A DNA stretch of 64,000 bases from Streptomyces jumonjinensis (GCF_009600885.1 NZ_VCLA01000039.1:21385-85384), one strand, 5' to 3'; shown: positions 25,761-33,963, counted from the first letter of the stretch. A program made the numbers and translations. Notes: generated from the sequence alone by a model not told the origin.

Positions 25761-25994
25761 ATGATCAAGAAGGTCGTCGCCGCCGCGGCTGCCACCGGTG
25801 GTCTGGTGCTCGCTGGTGCGGGCGTGGCCATGGCCGACGCCGGCGCCCAGGGCGCCGCCGTGGGCTCTCCCGGTGTGCTCTCCGGCAACGTCATCCAGGT
25901 GCCCGTCCACGTGCCGGTCAACGTGTGCGGCAACACCATCGACGTGATCGCGCTGCTGAACCCCGCCTTCGGCAACACCTGCGTCAACTCTTGA
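25761..25994 (+). CDS. chpH: Short chaplin (ChpH-like)
   Basis: The 77-residue precursor has a Sec signal peptide (about residues 1-26, ending AMADA) and a single chaplin domain. It contains GVLSGNVIQVPVHVPVNVCG then NPAFGNTCVN, with the two conserved cysteines (around 55 and 74). Chaplins are secreted, assemble into amyloid fibrils at the air-water interface and coat aerial hyphae and spores. A very strong AAGGAGGAAT site precedes the ATG. It lies 142 bp upstream of a long chaplin on the same strand and has its own terminator at 26034. The short-plus-long arrangement matches chpH-chpC of S. coelicolor, hence the symbol. Confidence 0.93.
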   Translation: MIKKVVAAAAATGGLVLAGAGVAMADAGAQGAAVGSPGVLSGNVIQVPVHVPVNVCGNTIDVIALLNPAFGNTCVNS

Positions 25995-26033
25995 TGTGGT
26001 GAATCCACCCATCGGGGTTTGGATTTGAACTCA

Positions 26034-26081
26034 GGCGGTCCCGCGAGTGCGTGCCACGCGCTCCGGGACCGCCCGGTTTTC
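26034..26081 (+). terminator. Terminator between chpH and chpC
   Basis: GGCGGTCCCG (26034-26043) pairs with CGGGACCGCC (26064-26073), with further pairing inside the loop, and is followed by CGGTTTTC. It should end most chpH transcripts and separate expression of the two chaplins. Confidence 0.8.
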
Positions 26082-26135
26082 CGCTCCCGGGCACGACGCC
26101 CGGAGGCATTCCTGAAGAAGGCAGGGAAGTTACCT

Positions 26136-26942
26136 ATGCGACAGGTCACTCGCAAGGGCCTGATCACGATGGCGGCTGCGGGCGGAGCGCTCGCTCTCGG
26201 CGGCGGCTACGCCCACGCCGGCGCGGAGGCCCTCGGAGGCGCTTCGAACTCGCCGGGCGTCGCGTCCGGCAACTCCGTCCAGGTGCCCGTCAGCGTGCCC
26301 GTCAACGCCTGCGGCAACAGCGTCAACCTCGTCGGACTGCTCAACCCGGCGTTCGGCAACAACTGCGCCAACGTCTCCGGCAGCGCCACACCGGTGAATC
26401 CGGGCGGCTCCCAGCCGGGCGGACCCTCCGGCGGCGACCAGGTCGGCGTCGCGCAGACCGGCGGCGGCGCCCAGGCGGTCAGTACGGCCGGCAACTCACC
26501 CGGCGTCGCGTCCGGGAACAACGCCCAGGTGCCCGTCGACGTGCCCGTCAACGCCTGCGGCAACAGCGTCGACGTCGTCGCACTGCTCAACCCGGTGTTC
26601 GGCAACGACTGCGTCAACGCCTCGGGCCCCGGCAACCCGGTCGAGCCGGTCAACCCCGGCAACCCGGTCGAGCCCAGCAACCCCGGCAACCCCGGTGAGC
26701 CGAGCACCCCCGGAAAGCCCGGCGACCCCGGGCCCGGTACCCCCGTCGAGAAGCCGAAGCCGCCGGTCTCCACCACCCCGGCCAAGCCGAACACCCCCGT
26801 GGCGCACACCGCCGAACAGCCCAAGCCGGGGGTGCAGCTCGCCCAGACGGGCGCCGAGTCACTCGGCCTGATCATTCCGGTGGGCGCCGGCATGGTCCTG
26901 GCGGGAGCGGTGCTCTACCGCCGCGCTCGCGTCCGCGCCTGA
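26136..26942 (+). CDS. chpC: Long chaplin with two chaplin domains and a sortase signal
   Basis: The 268-residue precursor has a signal peptide (about residues 1-30), a first chaplin domain (SNSPGVASGN to NPAFGNNCAN), a Gly/Ser-rich spacer and a second chaplin domain (AGNSPGVASGN to NPVFGNDCVN). A proline-rich stalk of NPGNP/EP units follows. The C-terminal sorting signal is LAQTG (about 235-239), a hydrophobic helix and an Arg-rich tail. Sortase should anchor it to peptidoglycan, where the chaplin domains nucleate assembly of short chaplins on aerial hyphae. The ATG at 26136 has GCAGGGAAG upstream; the frame is open 39 codons earlier but would run through the chpH terminator. Each domain keeps both conserved cysteines. 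Confidence 0.93.
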   Translation: MRQVTRKGLITMAAAGGALALGGGYAHAGAEALGGASNSPGVASGNSVQVPVSVPVNACGNSVNLVGLLNPAFGNNCANVSGSATPVNPGGSQPGGPSGGDQVGVAQTGGGAQAVSTAGNSPGVASGNNAQVPVDVPVNACGNSVDVVALLNPVFGNDCVNASGPGNPVEPVNPGNPVEPSNPGNPGEPSTPGKPGDPGPGTPVEKPKPPVSTTPAKPNTPVAHTAEQPKPGVQLAQTGAESLGLIIPVGAGMVLAGAVLYRRARVRA

Positions 26943-27162
26943 CCGGGGAGAACCCCCGGCACGCATCGGAGCGGGTCTCGCTCGGGAGCGTCGTCAAAGC
27001 AGCGTCGTCCGCCCGCAGAGCCTCATGGGGCACTCCCCCTGGGCTTCACCCGGGGGGACCCCCACCCGTGCCCGCAAGGCTACGGGGGAGAGAGTGCAGT
27101 GCCAGGGCACGGCAGACGGACGGGACTTTGACGACACGACCTACGACGGGGCCCGCTCCTGG
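26943..27162. repeat. Intergenic inverted-repeat-rich sequence
   Basis: Between chpC and the convergent DUF5703 gene there are nested inverted repeats. CCCCCTGGG pairs with CCCGGGGGG around 27035-27057, and outer GGGCAC/GTGCC arms lie near 27028 and 27106-27109. Sequence of this style recurs between genes in Streptomyces chromosomes; here it may serve as a transcription end or be a small palindromic repeat element. I see no gene in it. Confidence 0.4.
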
Positions 27163-27351
27163 TCACCAGGTGGCGCGCACCTGGCGAATGATCCGCCGGC
27201 GCAGCCGCACTCTTCGGCTGCCGTCCCGGTGCAGGCTCAGTCGGTCCAACTCCCAGTATCCGTACTCGGCGTGGTCGGTCAGCAAGCGGGTCGCGTCCTT
27301 GCGGGAGACCCCGCGCGGTACGTACACATCGACAAATTCGTATTCCGGCAT
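27163..27351 (-). CDS. DUF5703 small protein
   Basis: A 62-residue basic protein beginning MPEYEFVDVYVPRGVSRK and ending in an arginine-rich RRVRLRRRIIRQVR segment. I recognise it as the DUF5703 family, highly conserved in streptomycetes and without known function. The acidic beta-like N-terminal half and positively charged C-terminus could fit nucleic-acid or membrane-surface contact, but that is speculation. Its start is only 47 bp from the start of the divergent gene at 27399, so their promoters overlap. Confidence 0.8.
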   Translation of the reverse strand: MPEYEFVDVYVPRGVSRKDATRLLTDHAEYGYWELDRLSLHRDGSRRVRLRRRIIRQVRATW

Positions 27352-27385
27352 CGCATCTATTGTGCGGGCACCGGCCTGGTACGGA

Positions 27386-27391
27386 TAGCGT
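27386..27391 (+). promoter_or_regulatory. -10 box of the acidic unknown gene; probable leaderless transcript
   Basis: TAGCGT is followed by seven bases and then ATG (27399). No ribosome site is present. Confidence 0.45.
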
Positions 27392-27398
27392 CTGCACT

Positions 27399-28184
27399 AT
27401 GTCTGATGCTGCGCCGCCCACCGCTGTCGAGGTACGTGCCGCCGCCGAGGCGGTCAAAGCCGCACTGGACCGCCACCTCGCGGCGGTCGAGAACCGCACG
27501 GGAGAGGACGACCCGGCTGTCTACGACGCGTTCAACGCCCTGGCCGTCGCGGCGGAGGCGTACGACGAACGCCTCTACGACCGCTACGACGAGGTCACTC
27601 CCTTCGAGATCCCCGGCGCGGACGAATCCCTTCCGCCGTACAACGGCCCCGAGGAACCGGGCGCCCTCAGCGTGCTGATCCGCCGCGATTACGCGGTGGT
27701 GGAGCCGGGACGGCTGCTCGCGCAGGCGCGGCGCGTCGCCGACCTCGACCCCGACGACGAGAACCCGGAGCGGTCCCGGGCCGCGGGCACCAGTGTGCAC
27801 GCGGCGCTCGGTCTGGTCTTCGGCGAGTACGAAGCCGATGAGATCGCCTCACGCCACAAGGAATTCGGCTTGGAGGAGGGCGACTCCACGCTCTGGGTCT
27901 CGGCCCTCGACGAGCTGGCCGAACCGGGCGAGTGGCTCAACGCGCCCTTCGACCAGGCGGACCCGGAGCACATCGTGATCCGTTTCGATGTGAGCTCCGT
28001 CTTCGATGAGGACGAGGACGAGCTCGACGAAACGGACGCGGAGCTGGACGGCCCTGGTGGAGCGGGCGGGGAGCCGGACGACCTCGATGAGCCGGACGAG
28101 GAACCCGACGAGCTCGACGAACCCGACGATGAATCGGACGATGAACCCGACGAATCCGACGACCCCGATGAAACGGAACGCTGA
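27399..28184 (+). CDS. Conserved actinobacterial protein with acidic C-terminal tail, unknown function
   Basis: This 261-residue protein has a folded part of about 205 residues and a tail of roughly 55 residues made almost entirely of Asp and Glu with Pro, Ser and Gly (repeated DELDEPDDE-like units). The folded part contains LYDRYDEVTPFEIPG and the VFGEYEADEIASRHKEFGLEEGDSTLWV region; I do not recognise a family. There is no signal peptide or membrane helix. The ATG at 27399 is preceded by a -10 box rather than a ribosome site. It is divergent from DUF5703 and ends at a strong hairpin. The acidic tail could mimic nucleic acid or hold the protein soluble. Confidence 0.75.
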   Translation: MSDAAPPTAVEVRAAAEAVKAALDRHLAAVENRTGEDDPAVYDAFNALAVAAEAYDERLYDRYDEVTPFEIPGADESLPPYNGPEEPGALSVLIRRDYAVVEPGRLLAQARRVADLDPDDENPERSRAAGTSVHAALGLVFGEYEADEIASRHKEFGLEEGDSTLWVSALDELAEPGEWLNAPFDQADPEHIVIRFDVSSVFDEDEDELDETDAELDGPGGAGGEPDDLDEPDEEPDELDEPDDESDDEPDESDDPDETER

Positions 28185-28238
28185 CGGGCGACGGCCCGCC
28201 GCCCGTACGCACCATGACCGAGGCCCTGCCCCCGGACC

Positions 28239-28292
28239 GGCTACCCGGCCCGGAGGACAGGGCCTCGCTCTGTCCCTCCGGGCCGGGTAGCC
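28239..28292. terminator. Bidirectional stem-loop between the acidic unknown and the RecD2-like gene
   Basis: A 22-bp stem with one bulged C (28239-28260 with 28270-28292) lies between two convergent genes. Confidence 0.85.
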
Positions 28293-28304
28293 CAGGGCGG
28301 TCGG

Positions 28305-30848
28305 TCACCCCACGGGGGCGAGCAGCCCTTCGAGAAGCGACCGCAGCCGCGTCGTACGCTCCTGCGCCGGGATCTCCGCCACGGCCCGCGGCAGCGCCTG
28401 ATCCACTCCGTGCACCACGGACAGATGGCGCTCACCCCGGCCGAACGCGGTGTACACCCAGGGCCGGCTCAGCCCCGGCGCGGCATCCCCCGGCAGCACC
28501 ACGACCGCGGCGGGCCAGCGCATCCCCGACGCCTGGTGCGCCGTCAGCGCCCAGCCGTGCCGCAGCGCCGAGCCGACCCGCTCCTTCGGCACGGTCACCC
28601 GCGTCCCCTCGCAGTCGAGGTGCAGCCCTTCGGCGTCCGCCGAGACCACCGTGCCCGGCAGCGTACGGCCGGGGGCCGTCGTACAGGCGATCCGGTCGCC
28701 CGGGTCGAAGCCGCCGAACCGGCCGGGGCCCGGGTTCAGCCGCTGCTTCAGCGCCGCGTTCAGCGCGCGGGTGCCCGCCGCGCCGCCATGGCCCACCGTG
28801 ATCACCTGGGTCTGCTCGGTGGGCACCCCGATCGCCCGGGGCACCGAATCGGCGACGAGCTGCACCGTACGGTGAACGGCCTCGGCCGCGTCCCGCACAG
28901 GGACGATCACGACCTCCTTGCCGGGGGCCGCCACCCGGCCGAGCTCCCCGACCCCGACGCCCGACACCAGCTCCCCGATCGGACCGGGGTCCGGTGTGCG
29001 CGAGACGATCTGCGGACAGACCCGCGCCGCCAGCAGATCCCCGAACACCCGGCCCGCGCCCGCGGGCCCCAGCTGCCCGGGATCACCGCTCAGCACCAGC
29101 CGGCCACCGTCCGGCAACGACTCCACCAGCGCCGTCGCACTCTCCACATCGAGCAGCTGGGCGTCCAGCACCACCAGCAGATCCAGCGCCAGCGCGCCGT
29201 CCGCGTCCCGGCCGGGACCCTGGCCGCCGCTCAGCAGCCCGGCCACGGTGACCGCCGCCGGGCCGAGCGCCCCACGGGCCCGCTCACTGTGGACCGCGAC
29301 CACCGCGCGCAGACCGAGCGACCCGGCCGCCCCGGCCAGGGCGACCGGCTCGGCACGCGCCGCCTCCCCGCCCGTATGCGTCGCCAGAGCGCTCTCCGCG
29401 ACCGCGCGCACCAGCTCGGCCGGCCCGGCCGCCCCCTCCCAGCGGGCGTCCGCCCCGGATCTCGCGAGCCGGGCCAGCCCGTCCGCGAGGCTCTCCTCGG
29501 CGAGGGCGTACCGGTCGAGCCCCAGCAGCAGCGGAGCCTGCGGCTGCTCCTCCTCGGCCTCCCCGGTCGCCCCGGCCTGTCCGGTCTCCCCGGAGACCTC
29601 TGGAGCGGGCTCCAGGGACTCTCCGGCCCCGTCCTCGAACGCCAGGACGACTCCGTCGTCGATCGCCCGCTGGAGCGCGTCATCGGGGTCGGGAACCGAC
29701 CGCCCGGCCAGCGCCTCCCGCACGGCGGAGGCCGCCAGCGCGGTATGGCCCCGCGAGGCCGCCCGCTCCAGCTCCCAGACGACCAGGGCCGCCGTCCGCC
29801 GCTCGTCGCCCGGCCCGCACCCGCCGCCGAGCAGCGCACGGGCGAATCCGTCGGCCTGCTCCGGCCCGACCCCGGGGACGGACAGCAGCTGCCAGGGGTC
29901 CTCGCGCAGGATTCCGGCGGCCCCCTCCCCGAGCACTTCGGCGACCCGTGGCGCGAGGGACTCGGGAGCGCCCCCCGCGCCGAGCGTCTCCCGCACCGCC
30001 GCGAGGGTCTCCGGAGCGCTCGCCGGGGCCGGGACGGCGGGATGCTCCAGCGCCGTCCGCGGCCCGGTCTCCCCGGGCCGCGCCGTCCCGGCGGGCACGG
30101 CCGGGTGCGGGGCGGGCTCCGGCCGCGGGCGGGAAGCCCGCTGGGCCGGTGCGGGGGAGTCGAAGAAGGCCGTACCCGGCCGCTCACCGCTCTCCACCGC
30201 CCGCACCGCCGCGAGCAGATCGGCCGCCCGGCCGTCCAGCTTGGCCCCGCTGGCGATGGGTCCGTCCCGCTCGGCCTTCCGCTGCTCGATCCGCTGCCGC
30301 AGCTCCCGCTGCGCGGCGAGCTCGGCCGCCGCCTCGGACGGCCCGCTCGCGTCATTCCCGGCGTCGGTGGCGCCACCGGCGTCCGTGTCCGTGTCCGTGG
30401 CAGCGTCGGTGTCCGCAGAGCCGTCGGTTTCCGTGTCGGGGTCGGCGTCGGTGTCCGCAGAGCCGTCGGTTTCCGTGTCGGGGTCGGCGTCGGTGTCCGC
30501 TGCGCCCGAGTCCACCACGGCGGATGCCTCCGCTCCACCGCTGCTCTCCGGGCTCGGCTCCCCCGAGCCCTCGCCACCGGACGACTCCGACGCGGCCACG
30601 GGCACGGCGTCATCGCCCGGAACACCCGGAACACCCGGAACACCCGGGACCGTGCCGCCGGACGCCTCCGCATCGGCGGGGTCCTGGACTCCCAGGGACG
30701 CCTCGGCCTCCCCGGGCCCGGCCTCCGCCGCCGGGCCCCCGTCAGGGGGCGGCGGCGCGTCGGGAGCCCCGGTGGCCTCGGTGGCCTCGGGGTCACGGTC
30801 GGCGGTGGCCGGGGGTTCGGGGTTCGGCCCCCGGGAAGGCGCGGTCAC
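28305..30848 (-). CDS. RecD2-like helicase homologue with degenerate ATPase motifs
   Basis: The protein is 847 residues. Residues 1-190 are low-complexity Pro/Ala/Asp/Thr with a 14-residue tandem repeat. A helix-hairpin-helix (SVPGVGPEQADGFARALL) lies near residues 325-342, then a superfamily-1 helicase layout like RecD2/TraA. The Walker A site reads LAGAAGSLG near 505, without the Lys and Ser/Thr needed for ATP. The Walker B position reads VVLDAQLLD near 556, Ala replacing the catalytic Glu. Motif III survives as SGDPGQLGPAGAG near 586, and the C-terminal ALTAHQASG and YTAFGRG motifs are kept. It therefore looks like a conserved but probably ATPase-dead DNA-binding protein. The GTG start overlaps the stop of the aldo/keto reductase gene (GTGA). 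Confidence 0.75.
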   Translation of the reverse strand: MTAPSRGPNPEPPATADRDPEATEATGAPDAPPPPDGGPAAEAGPGEAEASLGVQDPADAEASGGTVPGVPGVPGVPGDDAVPVAASESSGGEGSGEPSPESSGGAEASAVVDSGAADTDADPDTETDGSADTDADPDTETDGSADTDAATDTDTDAGGATDAGNDASGPSEAAAELAAQRELRQRIEQRKAERDGPIASGAKLDGRAADLLAAVRAVESGERPGTAFFDSPAPAQRASRPRPEPAPHPAVPAGTARPGETGPRTALEHPAVPAPASAPETLAAVRETLGAGGAPESLAPRVAEVLGEGAAGILREDPWQLLSVPGVGPEQADGFARALLGGGCGPGDERRTAALVVWELERAASRGHTALAASAVREALAGRSVPDPDDALQRAIDDGVVLAFEDGAGESLEPAPEVSGETGQAGATGEAEEEQPQAPLLLGLDRYALAEESLADGLARLARSGADARWEGAAGPAELVRAVAESALATHTGGEAARAEPVALAGAAGSLGLRAVVAVHSERARGALGPAAVTVAGLLSGGQGPGRDADGALALDLLVVLDAQLLDVESATALVESLPDGGRLVLSGDPGQLGPAGAGRVFGDLLAARVCPQIVSRTPDPGPIGELVSGVGVGELGRVAAPGKEVVIVPVRDAAEAVHRTVQLVADSVPRAIGVPTEQTQVITVGHGGAAGTRALNAALKQRLNPGPGRFGGFDPGDRIACTTAPGRTLPGTVVSADAEGLHLDCEGTRVTVPKERVGSALRHGWALTAHQASGMRWPAAVVVLPGDAAPGLSRPWVYTAFGRGERHLSVVHGVDQALPRAVAEIPAQERTTRLRSLLEGLLAPVG
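30409..30500. repeat. 42-bp perfect tandem duplication inside the RecD2-like gene
   Basis: Two identical 42-base units (30409-30450 and 30451-30492) plus an eight-base partial third copy encode a 14-residue Asp/Thr-rich repeat. The unit is a multiple of three, so copy-number change would keep the frame. Confidence 0.9.
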
Positions 30849-31828
30849 AGCGTGCTCCAGTCCTGGTCGGGATAGCGGTGCACGGGCGCCGACACATCGT
30901 CCAACGCCTGGCAGATCTCGTCAGGAAGCGTAAGCGCCTCCACTGACAGCGCCGCCGCCAGCTGCCGCGCGTTGCGCGCGCCGACGATCGGGGCGACCAC
31001 TCCGGGCCGGTCCCGCACCCATGCCAGCGCCACCTGGAGCGCGGTCGTCGCCAGCCCGTCCGCCGCCGTGAGCACCGCTTCCACCACGCTGTCCGCCGTC
31101 TCGTCGAGATACGGCTCGACAAACGGTCCGAGCAGCTCGGAGGCCCCCCGGGAATCGGACGGGGTGCCATGCCGGTACTTGCCCGTCAGCACCCCCCGCC
31201 CCAGCGGGGACGACGGCAGCAGCCCCACGCCCAGATCCAGCGCCGCGGGCAGCACCTCCCGCTCGACACCCCGCTGAAGCAGGGAGTACTCCATCTGTGT
31301 GCTCGCCAGCCGGGCGCGCGCCCCCGGCGCCGCCAGCTGCCAGGTCGCCGCCTTGGCCAGCTGCCAGCCGCAGAAATTCGACACTCCCGCGTACCGCGCC
31401 CGGCCGCTGCTCACCGCGATGTCGAGCGCCTGGAGCGTCTCGTCCAGCGGGGTGCGCGGGTCGAAGGCATGGATCTGCCACAGGTCCACATAGTCCGTCC
31501 CCAGCCGCGCCAGCGAGTCGTCCAGCGCCGCCAGCAGATGCCCGCGCGAGCCGTCGAACCGCCGGTCCGGGTCCGGCACACTGCCCGCCTTGGTCGCTAT
31601 GACCAGCTCGCGCCGGGGCACCAGCCGCTCCACCAGCTGCCCGAGCAGAAACTCCGCGTCCCCGCCCCCGTACACATCGGCGGTGTCGACCAGGGTCCCG
31701 CCCGCCTCCCAGAACGCTTTGAGCTGATCCGCCGCGTCATGCTCGTCGGTGTCCCGGCCCCAGGTCAGGGTGCCGAGCCCGATACGGGACACGCGCAGGC
31801 CGGTGCGGCCGAGATGCCTCTGCTCCAT
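30845..31828 (-). CDS. Aldo/keto reductase
   Basis: The 327-residue protein has the AKR pattern: VSRIGLGTLTWG near the start, the catalytic DTADVYGGGDAE (Asp and Tyr), a Lys in ATKAG and a His in WQIHAFD, and a C-terminal IVGARNARQLAAAL NADPH-site segment. It is an NADPH-dependent reductase of the YajO/oxidoreductase type; the substrate is unknown. The ATG at 31828 is used; another ATG lies four codons upstream. A -10-like TAATGT lies eight bases before the start, so the message may have almost no leader. Its stop overlaps the RecD2-like gene, making a two-gene operon of unrelated functions. Confidence 0.88.
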   Translation of the reverse strand: MEQRHLGRTGLRVSRIGLGTLTWGRDTDEHDAADQLKAFWEAGGTLVDTADVYGGGDAEFLLGQLVERLVPRRELVIATKAGSVPDPDRRFDGSRGHLLAALDDSLARLGTDYVDLWQIHAFDPRTPLDETLQALDIAVSSGRARYAGVSNFCGWQLAKAATWQLAAPGARARLASTQMEYSLLQRGVEREVLPAALDLGVGLLPSSPLGRGVLTGKYRHGTPSDSRGASELLGPFVEPYLDETADSVVEAVLTAADGLATTALQVALAWVRDRPGVVAPIVGARNARQLAAALSVEALTLPDEICQALDDVSAPVHRYPDQDWSTL

Positions 31829-31900
31829 GCGCCCTGACATTACTGGCCGAGGCCCCGGCCGAAGAGAGCCTGTGGACAACCCCGGCTGCCGCCAGGACCC

Positions 31901-31930
31901 CTGACGGATCGCGGCACCACGCGCTAGAGT
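31901..31930 (+). promoter_or_regulatory. Promoter of the LLM oxidoreductase gene
   Basis: CTGACG (31901-31906) and TAGAGT (31925-31930) are separated by 18 bases, a good match to the housekeeping promoter type. The predicted transcript start is about ten bases before the palindrome at 31947. Confidence 0.6.
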
Positions 31931-31946
31931 CCCCGGAACACAGACG

Positions 31947-31960
31947 TTACTGATCAGTAA
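31947..31960 (+). promoter_or_regulatory. Perfect palindromic operator before the LLM oxidoreductase gene
   Basis: TTACTGATCAGTAA is a perfect 14-base palindrome, placed between the predicted transcript start and the ribosome site (GAGGGAG) of the gene at 31973. Its form fits a TetR-family operator acting as a roadblock. No regulator gene is adjacent, so the repressor must be encoded elsewhere. Confidence 0.65.
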
Positions 31961-31972
31961 GAGGGAGCGGTT

Positions 31973-33022
31973 ATGCGGCTCGGCATCAACCTCGGCTACT
32001 GGGGCGCGGGTATGGACGGCGACAATCTCGCGGTCGCCCAGGAGGCCGACCGGCTCGGCTATGACGTCTGCTGGGCGGCGGAGGCGTACGGCTCCGACGC
32101 CCCCACCGTCCTCACCTGGGTCGCCGCCCAGACCGAACGGATCGACGTCGGCTCCGCGATCATGCAGATCCCGGCCCGTCAGCCCGCCATGACCGCGATG
32201 ACCGCCGCCACCCTCGACTCCCTCTCCGGCGGCCGCTTCCGGCTCGGCCTCGGCGTCTCGGGGCCCCAGGTCTCCGAAGGCTGGTACGGGGTGCGGTTCG
32301 ACAAGCCGCTCGCCCGCACCCGGGAGTACGTCGAGATCATCCGCAAGGCGATGACCCGCGAGCGTCTCACCCACGAGGGCGAGCACTGGACCCTTCCGCT
32401 CCCCGAGGGGCCGGGCAAGCCCATCAAGCTCACCGTCCACCCCCAGCGCGAGCACATCCCGCTCTACATCGCCGCCATCGGCCCCCGGAACCTGGAGCAG
32501 ACCGGTGAGATCGCCGACGGCGCGCTGCTGATCTTCCCCTCGGCCGAGCATCTGGAGGAGACCGCGATCAGGCATCTGCGCGCGGGCCGGGAGCGGGCCG
32601 GAAAGACCATGGACGGCTTCGACGTCTGTCCCACCGTGCCCCTGGCGGTCGGCGACGACGTCACCGCCCTGGCCGATATGTTCCGCCCGTACACCGCCCT
32701 CTACGTCGGCGGCATGGGCAGCCGGAAGCAGAACTTCTACAACCAGCTCGCCCAGCGCATGGGCTATGAGAAGGAAGCCGCCGAGATCCAGGAGAAGTAC
32801 CTCTCCGGCGACAAGGACGGCGCCGCCGCGGCCGTACCGCACCGGCTGATCGACTCCACCGCCCTCCTCGGCCCGGTGGAGCGCATCGCGGACGGGATGC
32901 GGGCCTACGCCGAGGCCGGTGTCACCACCCTCACCCTCGCCCCCGCCGGATTCACCCTCGACGAGCGGATCGCGGCCCTGCGGACGGGCACCGAGGCCCT
33001 GGAGCGCGCCGGACTGGCGTAA
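31973..33022 (+). CDS. LLM-class F420-dependent oxidoreductase
   Basis: A luciferase-like monooxygenase-fold protein of 349 residues. It begins MRLGINLGYWG, with the conserved GSAIMQIPARQPAM segment (about residues 60-73) and a LSGGRFRLGLGVSGPQVSEGWYG stretch (about 84-106) typical of mycobacterial and streptomycete F420-binding members. It probably uses reduced F420 to reduce a small metabolite, or oxidises an alcohol to F420; the substrate is unknown. The ATG has GAGGGAGCGG upstream. It has its own promoter and a palindromic operator, so it is an inducible single gene. Confidence 0.88.
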   Translation: MRLGINLGYWGAGMDGDNLAVAQEADRLGYDVCWAAEAYGSDAPTVLTWVAAQTERIDVGSAIMQIPARQPAMTAMTAATLDSLSGGRFRLGLGVSGPQVSEGWYGVRFDKPLARTREYVEIIRKAMTRERLTHEGEHWTLPLPEGPGKPIKLTVHPQREHIPLYIAAIGPRNLEQTGEIADGALLIFPSAEHLEETAIRHLRAGRERAGKTMDGFDVCPTVPLAVGDDVTALADMFRPYTALYVGGMGSRKQNFYNQLAQRMGYEKEAAEIQEKYLSGDKDGAAAAVPHRLIDSTALLGPVERIADGMRAYAEAGVTTLTLAPAGFTLDERIAALRTGTEALERAGLA

Positions 33023-33177
33023 CCCCCCTGGAGTCCGGCACCCCCGGAATCCCCCCGGCCCCCGGAATCCCCCCGGCCCCCGGAATCCGCCGAATGGCGG
33101 AGCCCGGGGGCCCAGCTGTTGCCGCGCCGCCCCGCCGAGCCGACGCTTTTGTGGGGTGCCTTCAGGAGGTGGCAGTG

Positions 33178-33963
33178 ATGCTCTCGGGCCGAGGTCTTTT
33201 CCAGGAAATCATCGACGACGACGACGCTTTCCGGCTCTTCTGCTCCATAGCCGCCAGCGGCGAGGCCCAAGGCGGCTGGGAGAACGGCCGGATCGCCGCG
33301 CTGGTGCCCGAGAGCATGCGCGCGCTCGCGCCGAGGATCGCACGGCACGGCGCCGACGAGGACAAACACGGCAGGATCTTCAACGCCCTGCTCAGAAAGC
33401 GCGGTCTCGAACCCGTCCCCGTACCGCCCGAGTCCGACTACACCATGCTGCTGGAGGCCCGGGGCATCGGTCTCGCCCACGAGAAGCTCCGCCGCGACGA
33501 GCCCCTCACCGAGGAGGACATCGTCGTCTACCTCTCCCACAGCAGGGTCACCGAACAGCGGGCCGCCGACCAGATGGACATGCTGGTCAAATACTTCGGC
33601 GACCATCCCGAACTCGGCAAGGCCATCAGGATGATCTGCAACGACGAGTCGAACCATCTCGCGTACTGCCATGAGGAGCTGCTGGGCCTCGTCGCCGACG
33701 GGCACGGGCGCACCATCCACCGCGTACTGCGCGAGAGCGCCCTCACCGAGATCAGGGTCCACCGCGACGTCAGTCTCTCGGTGATGTCGCGCATGGGACG
33801 GCTGCTGCGCTGGCCCCGGGCCAAGTCCGCCGCTCTCGCCTCGGGCATCCACGGAATGTACGCGTACGAGCGGTTCGGCGGCTGGCACCGGATGATCGGC
33901 CTGACCATGCCCGAGCGGCGCGGGGCCCTCGACGGCCCGCCCGTGCCCGCCCCCGCGCTCTGA
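33178..33963 (+). CDS. Ferritin-like di-iron protein
   Basis: The 261-residue helical protein carries ferritin-like iron-ligand motifs: E-x2-H in DEDKHGRIF (E61, H64) and E-x2-H in DESNHLAY (E157, H160), with further glutamates in GEAQGGWENGR and RVTEQRAADQ. This suggests a four-helix di-iron carboxylate site. Family members are uncharacterised in Streptomyces; oxidase or peroxide-scavenging roles are possible. The ATG at 33178 follows AGGAGGT at seven bases; the frame is open 28 codons upstream across C-rich repeats. It sits alone between the LLM gene and the convergent corA. Confidence 0.75.
   Translation: MLSGRGLFQEIIDDDDAFRLFCSIAASGEAQGGWENGRIAALVPESMRALAPRIARHGADEDKHGRIFNALLRKRGLEPVPVPPESDYTMLLEARGIGLAHEKLRRDEPLTEEDIVVYLSHSRVTEQRAADQMDMLVKYFGDHPELGKAIRMICNDESNHLAYCHEELLGLVADGHGRTIHRVLRESALTEIRVHRDVSLSVMSRMGRLLRWPRAKSAALASGIHGMYAYERFGGWHRMIGLTMPERRGALDGPPVPAPAL

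Noticed and set aside
33023..33093. Small repeat element after the LLM gene
   Set aside because: It is only two to three imperfect copies of a C-rich 19-base unit (CCCCCGGAATCC-type) with no flanking signals; treated as simple sequence.
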